Assembly: GCA_030848705.1 (NCBI GenBank)
Contig: CM061243.1
Coordinates: 101,306,436-101,370,435 of the forward strand
Reading direction: 5' to 3'
Length of the DNA: 64,000 nt
DNA from: Heracleum sosnowskyi
Taxonomy: Eukaryota; Streptophyta; Magnoliopsida; Apiales; Apiaceae
Each line of letters starts with the position of its first letter. Position 1 is the first letter of the stretch. The notes beneath the pieces are model-generated. The model saw only the letters and a program-made list of their open reading frames with translations. It was not told the DNA's origin and did no database searches. Of the stretch, positions 45,359 through 58,262 are shown in pieces. A program made the translations under genes and the position numbers.

Positions 45359-47379
45359 AAGTTATTGCAGCGTTATCATTTTTCTCTTTTTTAATTATTA
45401 TGTATTTATTATTATTTTCTCATTTTCTATTATGAAAACTGTAATTTTCAATAAAATATAATTTTTAATCTATAGTCAAATACAACTTCTATGCTATTTT
45501 TAAATTGAAAGAAAATAATTGTACTTATATAGCTCTAAGGAAACAATTTGAAAAATTGAAAGACATTTTATTTTAGAAATGAAAAAATATAAATTCAATA
45601 AATGATATTACAAATTTACAATATAACAATAAACATTTTCGTAATTAATTTACACCATAAAAATCTGTTTTGACTCATGAATCTAAGTATTGTATATTTA
45701 TTGTGTAGCATCTAGCTTATCTATTAAGTTTAACATACCCATGAAGATTCAAAATTATGGGAGGTCACGTTAAATTGTTAGTCTTGAAAGGAGACTGAAG
45801 TTTTAGATTATTTTCTGGATTTCGCCCATCAAAAAAAATAATGGCCTTGCATGTATGTATAAATATCTCTGTTTAGTAAATATATTAAAAGGATAGTTAT
45901 GTTTTGACTATATTGTCCTTGATTTCCGTTAAATATAATGTTTGACTTAACGTCAAATCTGCATATAAAATGAAAATTTAGCCATTAATTTGGCTAGTAT
46001 TATATATTAGCCATTAAGGTGCAAAAGAATTATACTACAAATCATCATACTACAATTTAGTCTTTTTTTAATTATAAAAAAATAATTAATATAAAAAGAC
46101 AGTAATTGATTCTTGGCCAAAAGAAAACAAATATTTACTGTTGTTATCTGTATAGCCTGCATGCTGCATGTCAACATTGTGTAAAAATAGAACTTTTTCT
46201 GGTGAGTTTGAACAAAGAAATAAAGGTCTTACTTGACAAGAAATGAAGAAGCCTTTTCATAAATATTCATAAAAATGGAAGAAAGGAGTCAACTGGCATT
46301 GGGAATCCTAGAGAGCTAAAACAGGTGCAAAAGGGTTATTATCGATAAGGGAACCCACATTTGCACATGCATGTTTAATTACACTCTTTTTCTATATTTA
46401 TAAATTATTTTATTTTTTTGTCTGCATTTGTCTCTTACTTCTGTTCTACTCTTGTCTTCACCTCCATTCTCAGTCACGGGGTACTCAGTTTTTGAGAACT
46501 TAAATATGTTACAAATTTTCTTAAACAATGACATGAGTTATTGAGTTATTCATTTTATGGACAAATGGTTACATGTCAAAGTAATTTAAGTCAGTGGAAC
46601 CTATTAAAATTATTGAGTCTAGATACTTTTATCGATCATTTAATGTTTGAAAATTTTGATTCGTTTAATTAAACGAGTTTGACCGATTACTTAGTTAAAG
46701 CTAAGACACACGCCAAACATTATAAGTTAACTTATAGCTTATAAATATGTAATAATTTATGAAAGCTGTTTTGCAACCCAATTTATAAATTAACTTATAA
46801 CAACTTACATTTTCCTTAATTTATTGACTTATTGCTTGATTTCTTTGTCTTTTAATAATTTATATTTTTACATTTGTGTTTTTAAATATTTTTTTTAATT
46901 TAAAATGCATGTATTTAGCTTATTGTATTTAATAATTATTTTTAAAATATAAATTAACAAATTTATAACTAACTTATAAATAAAATTTATCCTAACACAA
47001 GATAACTTTTGGAAGTAACTCAAACATGCACTAAAACTCTAAACAATAAAGTAGCATAGGTACAAATAATATACTACTAGATGTGTGTGAAACAAGATTT
47101 GTGCTTAGTGACATGTCCTTTTTAACAATGCAACATGATTACTAAATTGCACTGCAAATTTGTACTACTAGATATATGCACCATTGATTGATAATGCCCT
47201 GTAGAATTGTTGTTGGTAACTGATACTGTATATGGTATGGAAGACATGAACAGTCATTGCATTATCAAACCATACCTAATACTCTATTAGTCACAGCCTC
47301 ACTCTCTTTCAACTCATATTCTTACTTCAAGTAACACAAGCAAACAATACAAACTATCTCATCAGTTTGCTGCTCTTCG
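45359..47379 (+). other. upstream region of the LRR receptor-like kinase gene
   Basis: Non-coding AT-rich DNA holding the 46091-46274 duplicate segment. The last 150 bp before the ATG (CTCACTCTCTTTCAACTC, 47298-47315) look like a CT-rich plant 5' leader. No TATA box was clearly identified. Confidence 0.5.
46091..46274 (+). repeat. duplicated segment, copy 2 (partner 39523-39714)
   Basis: Same-orientation partner of 39523-39714; it lies about 1.1 kb upstream of the LRR-RLK start codon. Confidence 0.9.
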
Positions 47380-50158
47380 ATGGCTATCACAAGCCAAATG
47401 ACAATACTGTTTTCTCTTTTATTCTTAATATACATTCAAATCTCAGCTTCAGCTTCTACTGAATCTGATTTTCTTCTCAGTTTTAAAGACTCCATTGAAG
47501 ACCCTTTGAGCTTGTTAGCATCTTGGTCAAATACTACAACAGCCCATCACTGTAACTGGAATGGAGTTACTTGTAAAAGTACTAAAGATGGTCTGTCTGT
47601 ATCTTCTTTAAATCTTCAGAGTCTAAACCTTTCTGGTGAAATCTCTGCTACTATATGTGAACTTCCAAATCTTTTTCATCTTAATCTTGCTGACAATCTT
47701 TTTAATCAGCCTATTCCACTTCATCTCTCCCAGTGTGGTTCTTTAGAGACTTTGAATCTTAGCAACAATCTCATATGGGGTACAATTCCAAATCAGATTT
47801 CTCAGTTTGAGTCACTGGCAGTTCTTGATTTAAGTAGAAACCATGTTGAAGGAATGATTCCAGGCAATATTGGTTTGTTGAAGAGACTTCAAGTTCTTAA
47901 CCTGGGTAGCAACTTGCTTTCAGGTAATGTTCCTTTTGGTGTTAGTAACTTAACTGAGCTTACTATTCTTGATTTGTCTGAAAATCCATTCTTGGTAAGT
48001 GAAATTCCAACTGGTATTGATAAGTTACTTAAACTTGAGCAGCTTCTGTTACAAAGTTCTGGTTTTTATGGTGCAATACCAGATTCTTTTAAGGATTTAA
48101 AGAGTCTGTCCACACTAGACCTTTCACAAAACAATCTTACTGGTGTGTTACCACAGTCACTTGGGTCGGTTTCTCTCGGAAAGTTGGTTTCTTTTGATGT
48201 TTCTGAGAACAAACTTTTTGGGTCGTTTCCAAATGGTGTTTGTGATGCTAAAGGCCTTATAACCCTCACTCTTCATACTAATTTCTTCAATGGTTCAGTA
48301 CCTGCTAGTTCTATTAGTGGTTGCTTAAATCTTGAGAGATTTGAGATACAAGACAATGGTTTCTCAGGTAATTTTCCTGTTGGGATATGGTCATTGCCTA
48401 AAATCAGACTTATCAGAGCTGAAAACAACAGGTTTTCCGGGAAAATTCCTGAGTCGATATCGATGGCGAAGCAACTAGAGCAAGTTCAGATAGATAACAA
48501 CACCTTCATTAGTAAACTACCTCAGGGCCTTGGACAGGTTAAGAGTTTGTACAAATTTTCTGCTTCAGTTAATGGTTTATATGGTGAAATTCCTAATAAT
48601 TTCTGTGATTCACCTGTAATGAGTATTATAAATCTTTCCCATAACTACCTCACTGGTCCAATTCCAGAACTGAAAAAATGTCGAAAACTTGTCTCGTTTT
48701 CATTGGCAGATAACATTTTAGTAGGTGAAATTCCACATACACTTGCTACATTCCCAGTCCTTACTTATCTTGATCTTTCTCATAACAATCTCACTGGTAC
48801 TATCCCAAAAGAACTCCAAAATTTGAAACTTGCCCTCTTTAATGTTTCCTTCAATGGGCTATCTGGTGAGGTTCCTCAGTCTCTTATAACTGGCCTTCCA
48901 GCTTCATTTTTGCAAGGCAATCCAGGACTATGTGGCCAGGGGTTACCTAATTCATGCGGAGGTAACAAGTCTAAACATGAAGTTGCTGGCCTATCAAAAT
49001 TGGTTTCTGTCATAATCTCTTTAGCATTGTCACTTGCTATAGTGATTCTTGCTGCTGGTGTTTATGTTATGTTCCGATCTTCGAAGCAAAAATCTCAAAT
49101 GGGGGCTTGGCGATCAGTTTTCTTCTATTCACTCAGAGTCACTGAGCAGGATCTGTTAGTCGCAATGGATGACAAAGCTGCTAGGGGGAGTGGTGGGGCT
49201 TTTGGTAAGGTTTACATTATAAACTTGCCTAGTGGAGAACATGTTGCAGTAAAAAAGATACTTAATTTTGAAAGTCAATCTCTGAAAACTTTGAAGGCTG
49301 AGGTCAAGACACTGGCAAAAATCAGGAACAAAAACATTGCTAAAATTCTTGGTTTTTGTTACTCCAGTGATGCACTCATCCTAATCTATGAACATTTACG
49401 GAAAGGGAGTCTTGGGGATATAATCGCCTCGCCTGATTTTCAGTTGTCATGGGATGTTCGATTAAGAATTGCAATTGGAGTTGCTCAAGGATTAGCCTAC
49501 CTGCACCAGGATTATGTCCCCCGCTTGATTCACAGAAATGTTAAGTCCACAAATGTCCTTCTGGATGAAAATTTTGAACCAAAGCTCACTGATTTTGCTC
49601 TTGATAGAATTGTGGGAGAAGCTGCATTTCAGTCATCAGTTCTATCTGCATCTCCAGGGTCCTCTTACATTGCACCAGGTACATACTTCATAGCAAATTT
49701 TAGTTCTTTGTAGTGTAAATTTAGTACTTTCTGTTTTACATGATAACAAAAATGTAGTATGTTCTAATAAGGACTCATTTTTTCTTGTCGAGTATGGCAT
49801 TACAAGTTTTAAACAAGAATGGTTAATTTTGAATGCAGAAAGTGGATACAGCAAAAAAGCTACAGAACAAATGGACACATACAGCTTCGGGGTAATGCTG
49901 TTAGAGCTAGTGACAGGCAGGGCAGCTGATGAGAATATAGAATCAGGGGAAGGAGAGTTTCTGGACATTGTCAAGTACGTGAGAAGGAAAATCAACATAA
50001 CTAATGGGGCAATCCAAGTAGTTGATCCCAACATCTCAAACTCATCGTCGCAACAAGCAATATTACGAGCTCTAGATATTGCGGTCAGGTGCACTTGTGT
50101 GGCACCAGAGAAGAGGCCACCAATGTGTGAGGTTGTGAGAGCTCTACAGAGCCTTTGA
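47380..50158 (+). CDS. LRR receptor-like pseudokinase (At5g06940-like)
   Basis: Two exons, 47380-49678 and 49839-50158, joined by a 160-bp GT-AG intron (phase 1) inside the kinase domain, giving 872 residues. Signal peptide about 1-25, LRRNT with CNWNGVTC (58-65), about 18-20 plant-type LRRs (80-510), then CGQGLPNSC, a transmembrane helix (541-565) and a kinase-like domain (about 595-870). The Gly loop (GSGGAFGKV, 603-611) and VAVK lysine (625) remain. The catalytic loop reads HRN (718-720) instead of HRD, and the metal site reads DFA (738-740) instead of DFG, so phosphotransfer is unlikely. Overall form resembles the Arabidopsis protein At5g06940, annotated as probably inactive. It presumably acts at the plasma membrane as a co-receptor or scaffold; the ligand is unknown. 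Confidence 0.93.
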
Positions 50159-50836
50159 ATTAACTTCTTGCCTTATATATACAGAGTTCTTGCTTCGGTT
50201 TGAGTGTTTAATACAAACCCCCTTCAACTTTTGAGCAATGGTTCTAAATCGTTGCAGTTTGTACATACACCTTGTTTCTGTATTTTGGGGAGAAACGTGC
50301 CGAAAAGTTATGTGTTGGGTTTGGCTTTGGTGAGGGAAAGAAATTGAACATGCTGAAAATTAATGTGTTTACAAAATTATCTATTTCCAGCATTGCATAT
50401 ATTTTGAGTTCAACTAATTTAAAATTATCCACGTTACAAGTAAATTTATAATTTTATTATTGTATAATATATATGAATTCCAATAATTTCAAACGTTTGA
50501 GAAAAGGGCGTTAGTCTTTTAGCCTAGTAGTTACTAAAAAAATAGGGAGTCGAAAAAATATTAATACTATATACTAAATTCATCAATTATAATATGCAAA
50601 AATCCATATCACTTTTTACGGTGAGATGTTAGTTTACTCCTATATCTTTAAAAACACATCATTTCTTGTACAAAAACACATAATTTAACACGCACATGTT
50701 CGCCCTATGAAATTATTGAAATTCAAAATTATATACAAGCGACACTCATTTCATAAGTATGACTTATATGACAGAGATAAAACATGACAAGTCCATGCAC
50801 GTTATGGCTTGATAATCTATAACATATAAAACACAA
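50159..50836 (+). other. RLK 3' flank and intergenic DNA
   Basis: Includes the likely 3' UTR (to about 50450). AT-rich, no gene. Confidence 0.5.
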
Positions 50837-51466
50837 AGTGAAATTTCGATAAATTAATAATTTTGATTAATTAATATTTTTTTAAGTTTTATATCAGATT
50901 CTTTAATATAAATTAATAATTTGCTAAATTTATAAGATAATATATTTTTATTAAATCATATAAATCTCATATAATATATAAATTAAAAAATTTATATTAT
51001 ATCAAAATTATAGATATTTATTCTATGATACACTTAATAATAACTCTAATTTAACTTGTTTTCTTTATTACGTTCATATTGCAAAATAAAATTAAGTAAT
51101 GTAATTATTGCTTAACGACATCTTTTCGTGAGACATATCATCGTCTCCTTCATCTTCTTTCTCATTTCTCCAAGTACTATTGCTTCATCTTCTTTCAGCA
51201 TCCATTGCATTAAGATATTTGAATTCTTTAATCAGAAGACTTAATTGTTGGAGATCTTCATACCTTTATAATTCTGAGAATTGTATATATTATAAAATGA
51301 ATTATAAAACCTATAATTCTGATAATTGTATATTGTATAAAATTTTAAAATAATATTTCTCAATAGATTAATAAATTATTAATATATCGATAAATTAATT
51401 AATTTATCGGTTAATTAATATATATTTTTCTGATCACAAGAGCATTAATTTAACGAGGTTTTACTG
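50837..51466 (+). mobile_element. non-coding TIR element (GTAAAACCTCG-type ends)
   Basis: Left end AGTGAAATTTCGATAAATTA, right end TTAACGAGGTTTTACTG, whose reverse complement CAGTAAAACCTCGTTAA aligns with the left. Such ends are common on plant DNA transposon derivatives. A target duplication was not clear, so superfamily and exact limits are open. A related truncated copy is at 44829-45358. Confidence 0.55.
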
Positions 51467-51731
51467 CACTTTAAATTTTAAGAATATTCATGTTTAATCA
51501 AAGTGTAAAATCAAAATTTTATTTCTTAAATAAAGACAACTTTTTCTAGATAAGAGAGCGTGTATAAACCAAATAAATTCTTTAGCAAGTTGGTTGAAAA
51601 AGATATAAAATTCATGTTTAATAATTTTTTTGTGTTTATATACAAAACATGAAATTTTTATCACACGCTTTTTAATATAGTAACTTGTAATCTAATGCAT
51701 GAATTTTTTTTAACATCTATAATTATATTTA
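51467..51731 (+). other. intergenic AT-rich DNA
   Basis: No gene or clear repeat boundary; joins the TIR element to the first Helitron-like unit. Confidence 0.4.
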
Positions 51732-52818
51732 CTAGCATAATCTGTGCAAGGCACGAGCTATGGTATTTTATAAAATGATAAATTAAAAATAATAAATAGT
51801 AAATAAAGAATAAAATTTAATTTGATATGTATTATAGGTTGTATGTATTAAGCACGAGTTAAAAGAGGTTTGATATGTGTTGAAAATATTATTCTACTAT
51901 TAATATTATTATTTATTTATTTATTAGAATAAATAAAAAAAATCAAAAACCAAAACTTTCAATGTTTCGGTTATTGTGATGCACATATTGATTTTAACCG
52001 TTATTATTTTATTATGTACGTTTTAATATTTTATTAATTATATATGTTAAAAAAATAAGTAAACATGTTAAAATAGGTAAATATTTTTAAAACATTAAAT
52101 ATGTTTTAAAATAAATAAGTAAGGGTTGTTGTGATATTTTTGAAAAATGAGAAAAATGTGTTTTAATATTTTATTAATTGTATTTGTTAAAAAAATAAGT
52201 AGACATGATAATTTTTTTTAGATAATTAAAAGTATTAAAATATATTTTAAAATAAATAAGTAATGGTTACCCGTGATATTTTTGGAAAATGAGAGATTTT
52301 AGTACAGATAAATAGAAAGGTTAACATGTTTTAATTGAAAAAGATAATTGCCCGATATTTTAAAAAAAAAATAGAAAAATGTGTTTTAATAATAATAATA
52401 ATTAGGACAAATAGAAAATCTAACATGTTTTAATTAAAAAGGGTAATTGTTCGTGTATTTTTAGAAATGTTTTAATTATATTAATTGCATTTCTTAAAAA
52501 AATATGTTATTATGTTAAAATAGGTAAGCTTTTTAAAAGTATTAAAATATGTTTTAAAATAAATAAGTAAGAGTTGCACCTGATATATTTGGAAAACATA
52601 AATTTTAGTGAGAACAAATATAAAAGGTAATATGTTTTAATTTAACGGTAATTGACCGTAATATTTTTGGAAAATGAATAGATTTTGTAATAAAAATTGT
52701 TTTAATTAAAAAAGGCAATCAACTAGTTACTATTTTTATATTATTTTGTTATTTATTAAATAGAACAAATGACCGAAAACCAAAAACCAAAATTTTCAAT
52801 GTTTCGGCTTTAATAATT
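51732..52818 (-). mobile_element. Helitron-like unit A of head-to-tail array
   Basis: Minus-strand 3' terminus at the left: CTCGTGCCTTGCACAG stem, spacer, CTAG (51732-51735) followed by T. The inside repeats TAACATGTTTTAATT...GATATTTTTGGAAAA several times. It ends with CAATGTTTCGGCTTTAATAA just before the next unit; a second such end near 51960 hints at a nested or recombined copy. Confidence 0.6.
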
Positions 52819-53542
52819 CTAGAATATAACTCGTGCAAAGCACGGGCCATCAAAGCAGATTTAAAATTGACAAACTAAAAAAATTAATAGAAACAAAAAA
52901 TATTAAATAAAGAATAAAAATCAATAAAATAAATTATAAAATGAGAAACTTAAATATTAATTGGAACATAGAAAAAATAAATAAATAATATAAAAGGGCT
53001 GAGTAAAATAAATGGGGCATTGTTAATATTATTTTAGTATTTATTAAAATAATATTAATAATAAGGACAAATCAAAAAGCTAACATGTTTTAATTAAAAA
53101 AAGTAATTTTCCGTGATATTTTTGGAAGAGATAAATTTTAATGAGAACAAATATAAAAAGTAATATTTTTAAATTTAAAAGGTAATTGTCCGTGATAATA
53201 AATGGGGCATTATTAATATTATTTTATTATTTATTAAAATAATATTAATAACGAGGATACATACAAAAAACTAACATATTTTAATTAAAAAATAATAATG
53301 TCCGTGATAGTTTTGGAAAAGAAATTTTTTAGTGAAAACAAATATAAAAAGTAATATTTTTTAATTTAAAGGTAACTGTCCGTGATATTTTTGGAAAACG
53401 AGTATATTTTGTTAGAAAAAGTGTTTTAATTATAAAAGACAATCAACAAGTTACTATTTTTATATTATTTTATTATTTATTAAATAGAATAAATGACCGA
53501 AAACCAAAAAGCAAATTTTTCAATGTTTCGGATTTAATAATA
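52819..53542 (-). mobile_element. Helitron-like unit B
   Basis: Starts with a minus-strand 3' terminus (CCCGTGCTTTGCACGAG stem, spacer, CTAG at 52819-52822) and ends CAATGTTTCGGATTTAATAA, matching the end of unit A. About 720 bp, non-coding. Confidence 0.65.
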
Positions 53543-56500
53543 CTAGTTTATAACCCGTCACAAGCTTCTTTTAATATAATATAATATTTCTTTATAGTAA
53601 AACTGTAAGATCCGAGAAAATTACGTGTTAATATTTGATGTGAAATGAAATTTTATTTTCATATCAAAATTTATTAAATGTTTTATCTATTTAAATGTGT
53701 TAAGTTATTCGTTAAATGGTTGAATATATGACCTTGGGATGCTATGTGAATATTTGTGGTGATTGGAAAATTCTTTGTAAGAGAATGTTATTTTTATTTC
53801 GTTTTATTTTATTTATCGAAAAGAAAATTTAGTTCGTTCCCTAATTATTCGTGAAATTGATATATCGTTCGTATCAATAATACATCTGTTATAGCCCTAG
53901 TATTCTTGAGCATTCGTTATATAAATATATGTATTGATTTGGATAATTATCAGTCATTGTGGATGATTATCACCTCGTAAAACGTGTATTTTACTTTATT
54001 AAAGATTTAAAGCGATCCAATGGATCAATATCGATCCAAAAATGTTGTTTGTGGTATTATTTTCCGTTTAATATAAAAAGGCGTATCGTGCATTATTTTG
54101 CGTATAATCAAGCTTATTTATCGTTAAATATCTAAAATCTCTGAACCGTGTTCTTCGTGTTCTTGAGAATCAAACACAAATTTGAAGGTGTTACCATAGT
54201 CCGATTTCAACGCTCTTATAGTCGAATCGAAGGTCTTGGAATCTAGTTTCATAATCTACCATCAGAATTTGTGTGGGGTAATTTTTAAACCTTATAAGAA
54301 GTTTTCTTTAATTCTGGAAATTAGGTTTTATGTACAGATTTGGGGCTTTTTGATTCTGAGCTTGTTCATGTGATTTGATGATATGTATAGCTTCGTATGG
54401 TTGTAAGGAGTCCAAATATGTGTTCAATTTCATTGTTTGATTCTCGGATTAGCCAATTCGAAAATTAGGGTTCTTGAGCTCGAATTGGGGCTTTTTTATT
54501 TAGAGTTTGTCCGTTGATTTTGATGGTTCCTATAGCTTCATATGATCATTTATAATCGATTTACATGTTTAATTGAGTCGTTCTATTCCTAGATTAGCTA
54601 GTTCGATTTCTTAGTTTTTTTTCGAATTTTCAAACCATTAGTTCGTAAAATCTGTTGATTGTGGGTATGTGGGTTAGATTGTGTGTGTTTCAAGCTTTGT
54701 TTTGGTATATAGAACATTGAGTTTGGTAAAGGTTTGGTGTTGAACGGATTTTGGCCGGATTTGTACCGCTGGCGGCGGCCGGTTGACCATTAAAGCTGGC
54801 AACGGAGCTTTTTACAATTTAGTACCTCAAGTTTTGAAGATGATGAAGTTTGGTCCCTGAAGGTTTACAAAGTTGCAAATTGGTCCCCTGACCAAAATTA
54901 TTTTCTAAATTATTTATTTTTAATTTATAAAAATCTGTTTTGTTTATTTAAATTTTGAAAAATAGTTTTAAAAATGACTTTTAAATTCTAAGAATTTCTT
55001 TTAAATTCTGAGAATTTTTATTTAATTATTCCTTAATTATTTAAGGAATTATTTCGAAATTTTTATTTATTTAAGTAATTAATTATTTTCCAAAATTCTT
55101 TAATTATTTTGGAAAATGATTTAAAAGTGATTTAAATTAGGAAAAATATTCCTAAAAATGTTTTATTAATTATTTAAAATTCCTGAATGATTTATAAAAT
55201 CATTTTAGGCCTTTCTTGCAAGTTACAAATTATTTCTTGAATGTTACGAGACTTATGTGATTTATTTATCACAATTAAATGACAATGTGTGTTACGTGAA
55301 ATATGTGAATTATTTGTTTATTGAGTCATAAATACGAATAAATGATTGGAGACTTGTTTAAATATTTTGGTCGTGTCTAATATTATCACGAGGGGTAGTT
55401 GGAATAGAAATTTGTCAGTATTTTTAGAAAATGAGATTTTCGAGACCGTTGACTTAGATGTTGACTTTTATAGTATAGAGATTTTCGACGAGCGTGATAC
55501 GTTGGTTATTTTTATTTGGTTAATCGTGATTATGTTATCAATTGAAATATGGTTATCTATGCAACAAAGGCTATTGGATGAGACGAGTCAGATTATCAAA
55601 GAATGTTAAATGAAGGAAGTCGGAGATATCGGTAAGACTAGTACGTGCGTCGGAGTTAAGTTACAATCGTTTATGGAATGTGAGAATCATACTCTGAAGA
55701 TTAAAGTACCATCTCATGTATGACTATCAAGGTAGACGCGTGGATTCAAAAATGGTAGGATCAGATTCGTGGTATTCGCAAGAGCGTTAAATCAAAGAAG
55801 GACGAAAATAGAGAATCGTGTTATAAGACAGAATAAGGAGGGAATCGTATTATCTCAGCCTTACGAAATAGCTAAGGACCAGAGACAAGTGTTTATACTC
55901 TTGCTTATTATTTGAGTGATATTCTCTTGAATTATTATTATGCAATTGGCATACTCTTCACTAAATTTTAAATGATGACTCTTTTGCATTGAATTGCAAG
56001 TATTTTATTTAATCTCGTAAATTGACGAGTATTCTTTCATACCTTTTGAGTTTAGATTCACGTTGATTGAAAAAATATAATTATTGTATTGAAACGATTT
56101 AAAAGATAATTATTGGCCTTATACTAAGGCTTTCTTTCAAAAATCTCGATTTAAAAATATTAGGTTGGAATGTTGCCAACCCCCTAGATGAGTGGGAACT
56201 TGTGAACCCGATGAGGGTAAAAATGTTATTTAAATTCTGAAGTTGTGGTACTTGTTCTACAAGTATTCTATTTTTTCCATCTTGCACCTATGCAAGTATT
56301 ATTATCATTTCTTGTTGATGCGATTATCTGATCCAGTCCTTGATTCGAACTCATAATGCTTGTTTCACATCAGACTTAATTTTATTGAGCATGTTATTGC
56401 TTACTCTTCATTATCATCCCAGTTGTTGCATCGATCTCGTCGATGTTTATTATATTGTCACTTTTCATGTGCACCTCCCATTATTGTGTCGATCTCGTCG

Positions 56501-58262
56501 ATACTAGATTGTATTGTTATTCCTTGATGGATTCTTCATAGTCGAGTTGTTTCCTGGAACGTGAGTTTTCCAGCGATTGTTGTATTAAGGTTGTCGATTC
56601 TTCCGACACCTGGCTGTCGTAGTAAGGTTGTCAATTGTACTGACACCTGACGTATAGAAAATATAATTGGAATGTTTTTAAATGGACCAATAATGGTCGG
56701 ACCAGATTCGTGGTCGGAATTAATTAAGGCCAAGATGGCCAAGGATCCTAGGGGAAGACTTTGCTATAAGCGGGTCCGGGGTTGATGCGTGACTGATCAG
56801 CAGCTCAACCTTTGTGATTTATAAAAGTATAAAAATCCAATTCTAATATCACTTCTTATATATGAGATTGATTTCATTCATATGTTCCGTACTGGTGAGT
56901 TATAACATGATATTCAGGTTGATTCGTTTGCTTAAAGTTGTTGGTTTCAGAAGATGCTGTGAATGGAACTGTTATCTTTAAAAATAGTATTTTTATATAA
57001 AATATGGTCTTGAAGACGTACGAGTTTATATTTATTTCATATTTCTACATACTATTGTAGATATTTGGGTTCGGGTAACCGTGACGACCAATATAAATTC
57101 CTTTGTGTTTTAAAACTATTCAGTTGCTAGAAGCTGAATGAGAAATTATGGCGAATTACCAAACTTGATTTAAAAGTTTTAGAGATTACAAATGTTTAAA
57201 CCAAAAGCTTATTTTGGAAACTTTTCCTATTATACTTGATAATGCACCTGCTGAGCAATTCTTTCGCTCATACTTGCTTTCTTTATATTTTTAGCCTTTC
57301 AGTAAGAAGGCATATTGGTAGGAGTTATCCGCGTAGCTGGGCAGAGAAGGAAGAAGATGTTAGTGTAAAGACGTTATGATGCAGAGTATTTAGAACTAGT
57401 GTAAGGTTATTGTATAAAGTGAATTTTTATTAAATACTATATTGTATCAGATTAGATTTGCCTGGTATACTTCTTGTCGAAGTTATACTAGTGTTATAGG
57501 ATTTATGTAAAGAGAATGGTTGTAAAGAAGAAAATTTTGTGTAATGGAATTTTGGATTCTTGTTTCTAGCACTATAACTTTTAAAGATTCTTGGTAGAGT
57601 TGGGGTCGTAGATGTATATTGTATTGGTTTAATATTGAACAGGTTGTTTTATTTGAGAATGCAGAGTGACGACCAAATCCTTTGACCCCGGATTTGGGGC
57701 GTTACAAAAACTATTATTTTAAATTCTTTTTTTTGTATTAATAATAGAAATATATAGAATATAGTATAATTGACATTTTTATTAAGAAGATATAATGTTT
57801 GATATTTTTTGGAATATATTAATAATTGAAGGATATAAATATTTTTTATATATTTTTTTGTATTAGTAATAGAAATATATAGAATATAGTATAATTGATA
57901 TTTTAATTAAGAAGATATAATGTTTGATATTTTTTGGAATATGTTAATAATCGAAAGATATATAATTAAAAAAGACGATATTAATGATAAAAAAAAAATT
58001 GCCCTGATATTTTTGGAAAAAGAGAGATTTTAGTAAGGATAAATGGAAAACGTAACATGTTTTAGTTGAAAAGATATTGTGCTTGATATTATTGGAAAAT
58101 GAGTGAATTTTGTTAGAAAAAATAAAAAAAATATGATTTAATTATAAAAGGTAATTAGCTAGTTACTATTTTTATATTATTAAATTATTTTTAATTAGAA
58201 TAAAGGTCCGAAAACCGAAAAACAAAACTTTAAATATTTTGATTTTAATAATATAGTATAGA
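53543..58262 (-). mobile_element. Helitron-like unit C, split by an LTR-bounded insertion
   Basis: Begins with CTAG (53543-53546) and a degraded stem (AACCCGTCACAAG), breaks at 53604, resumes at 57707 with the same kind of internal repeats and ends near 58245-58262 (ATTTTGATTTTAATAATATAG), like units A and B. Removing the 4.1-kb insertion gives a unit of about 610 bp. Confidence 0.6.
53604..57706. mobile_element. probable solo LTR (4.1 kb) with target duplication
   Basis: 4103 bp bounded by TGTAAGATCC and GGGGCGTTACA, that is TGTAA...TTACA inverted ends, and flanked by a perfect 5-bp duplication AAAAC (53599-53603, 57707-57711). No PBS, PPT or gag/pol ORF inside, so a solo LTR left by LTR-LTR recombination is the best reading. 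In the reverse orientation it begins TGTAACGCCCC, a start seen on long Ty3/gypsy LTRs (inference). Internal sequence is less AT-rich than its surroundings. A TATA-like TTAATATAAAAAGG lies near 54068. An 87-codon ORF at 55346 has no recognisable domain. Confidence 0.8.

Noticed and set aside
55346..55609. 87-codon ORF inside the solo LTR
   Set aside because: No recognisable domain, no flanking coding signals, and located within LTR-bounded repeat DNA.
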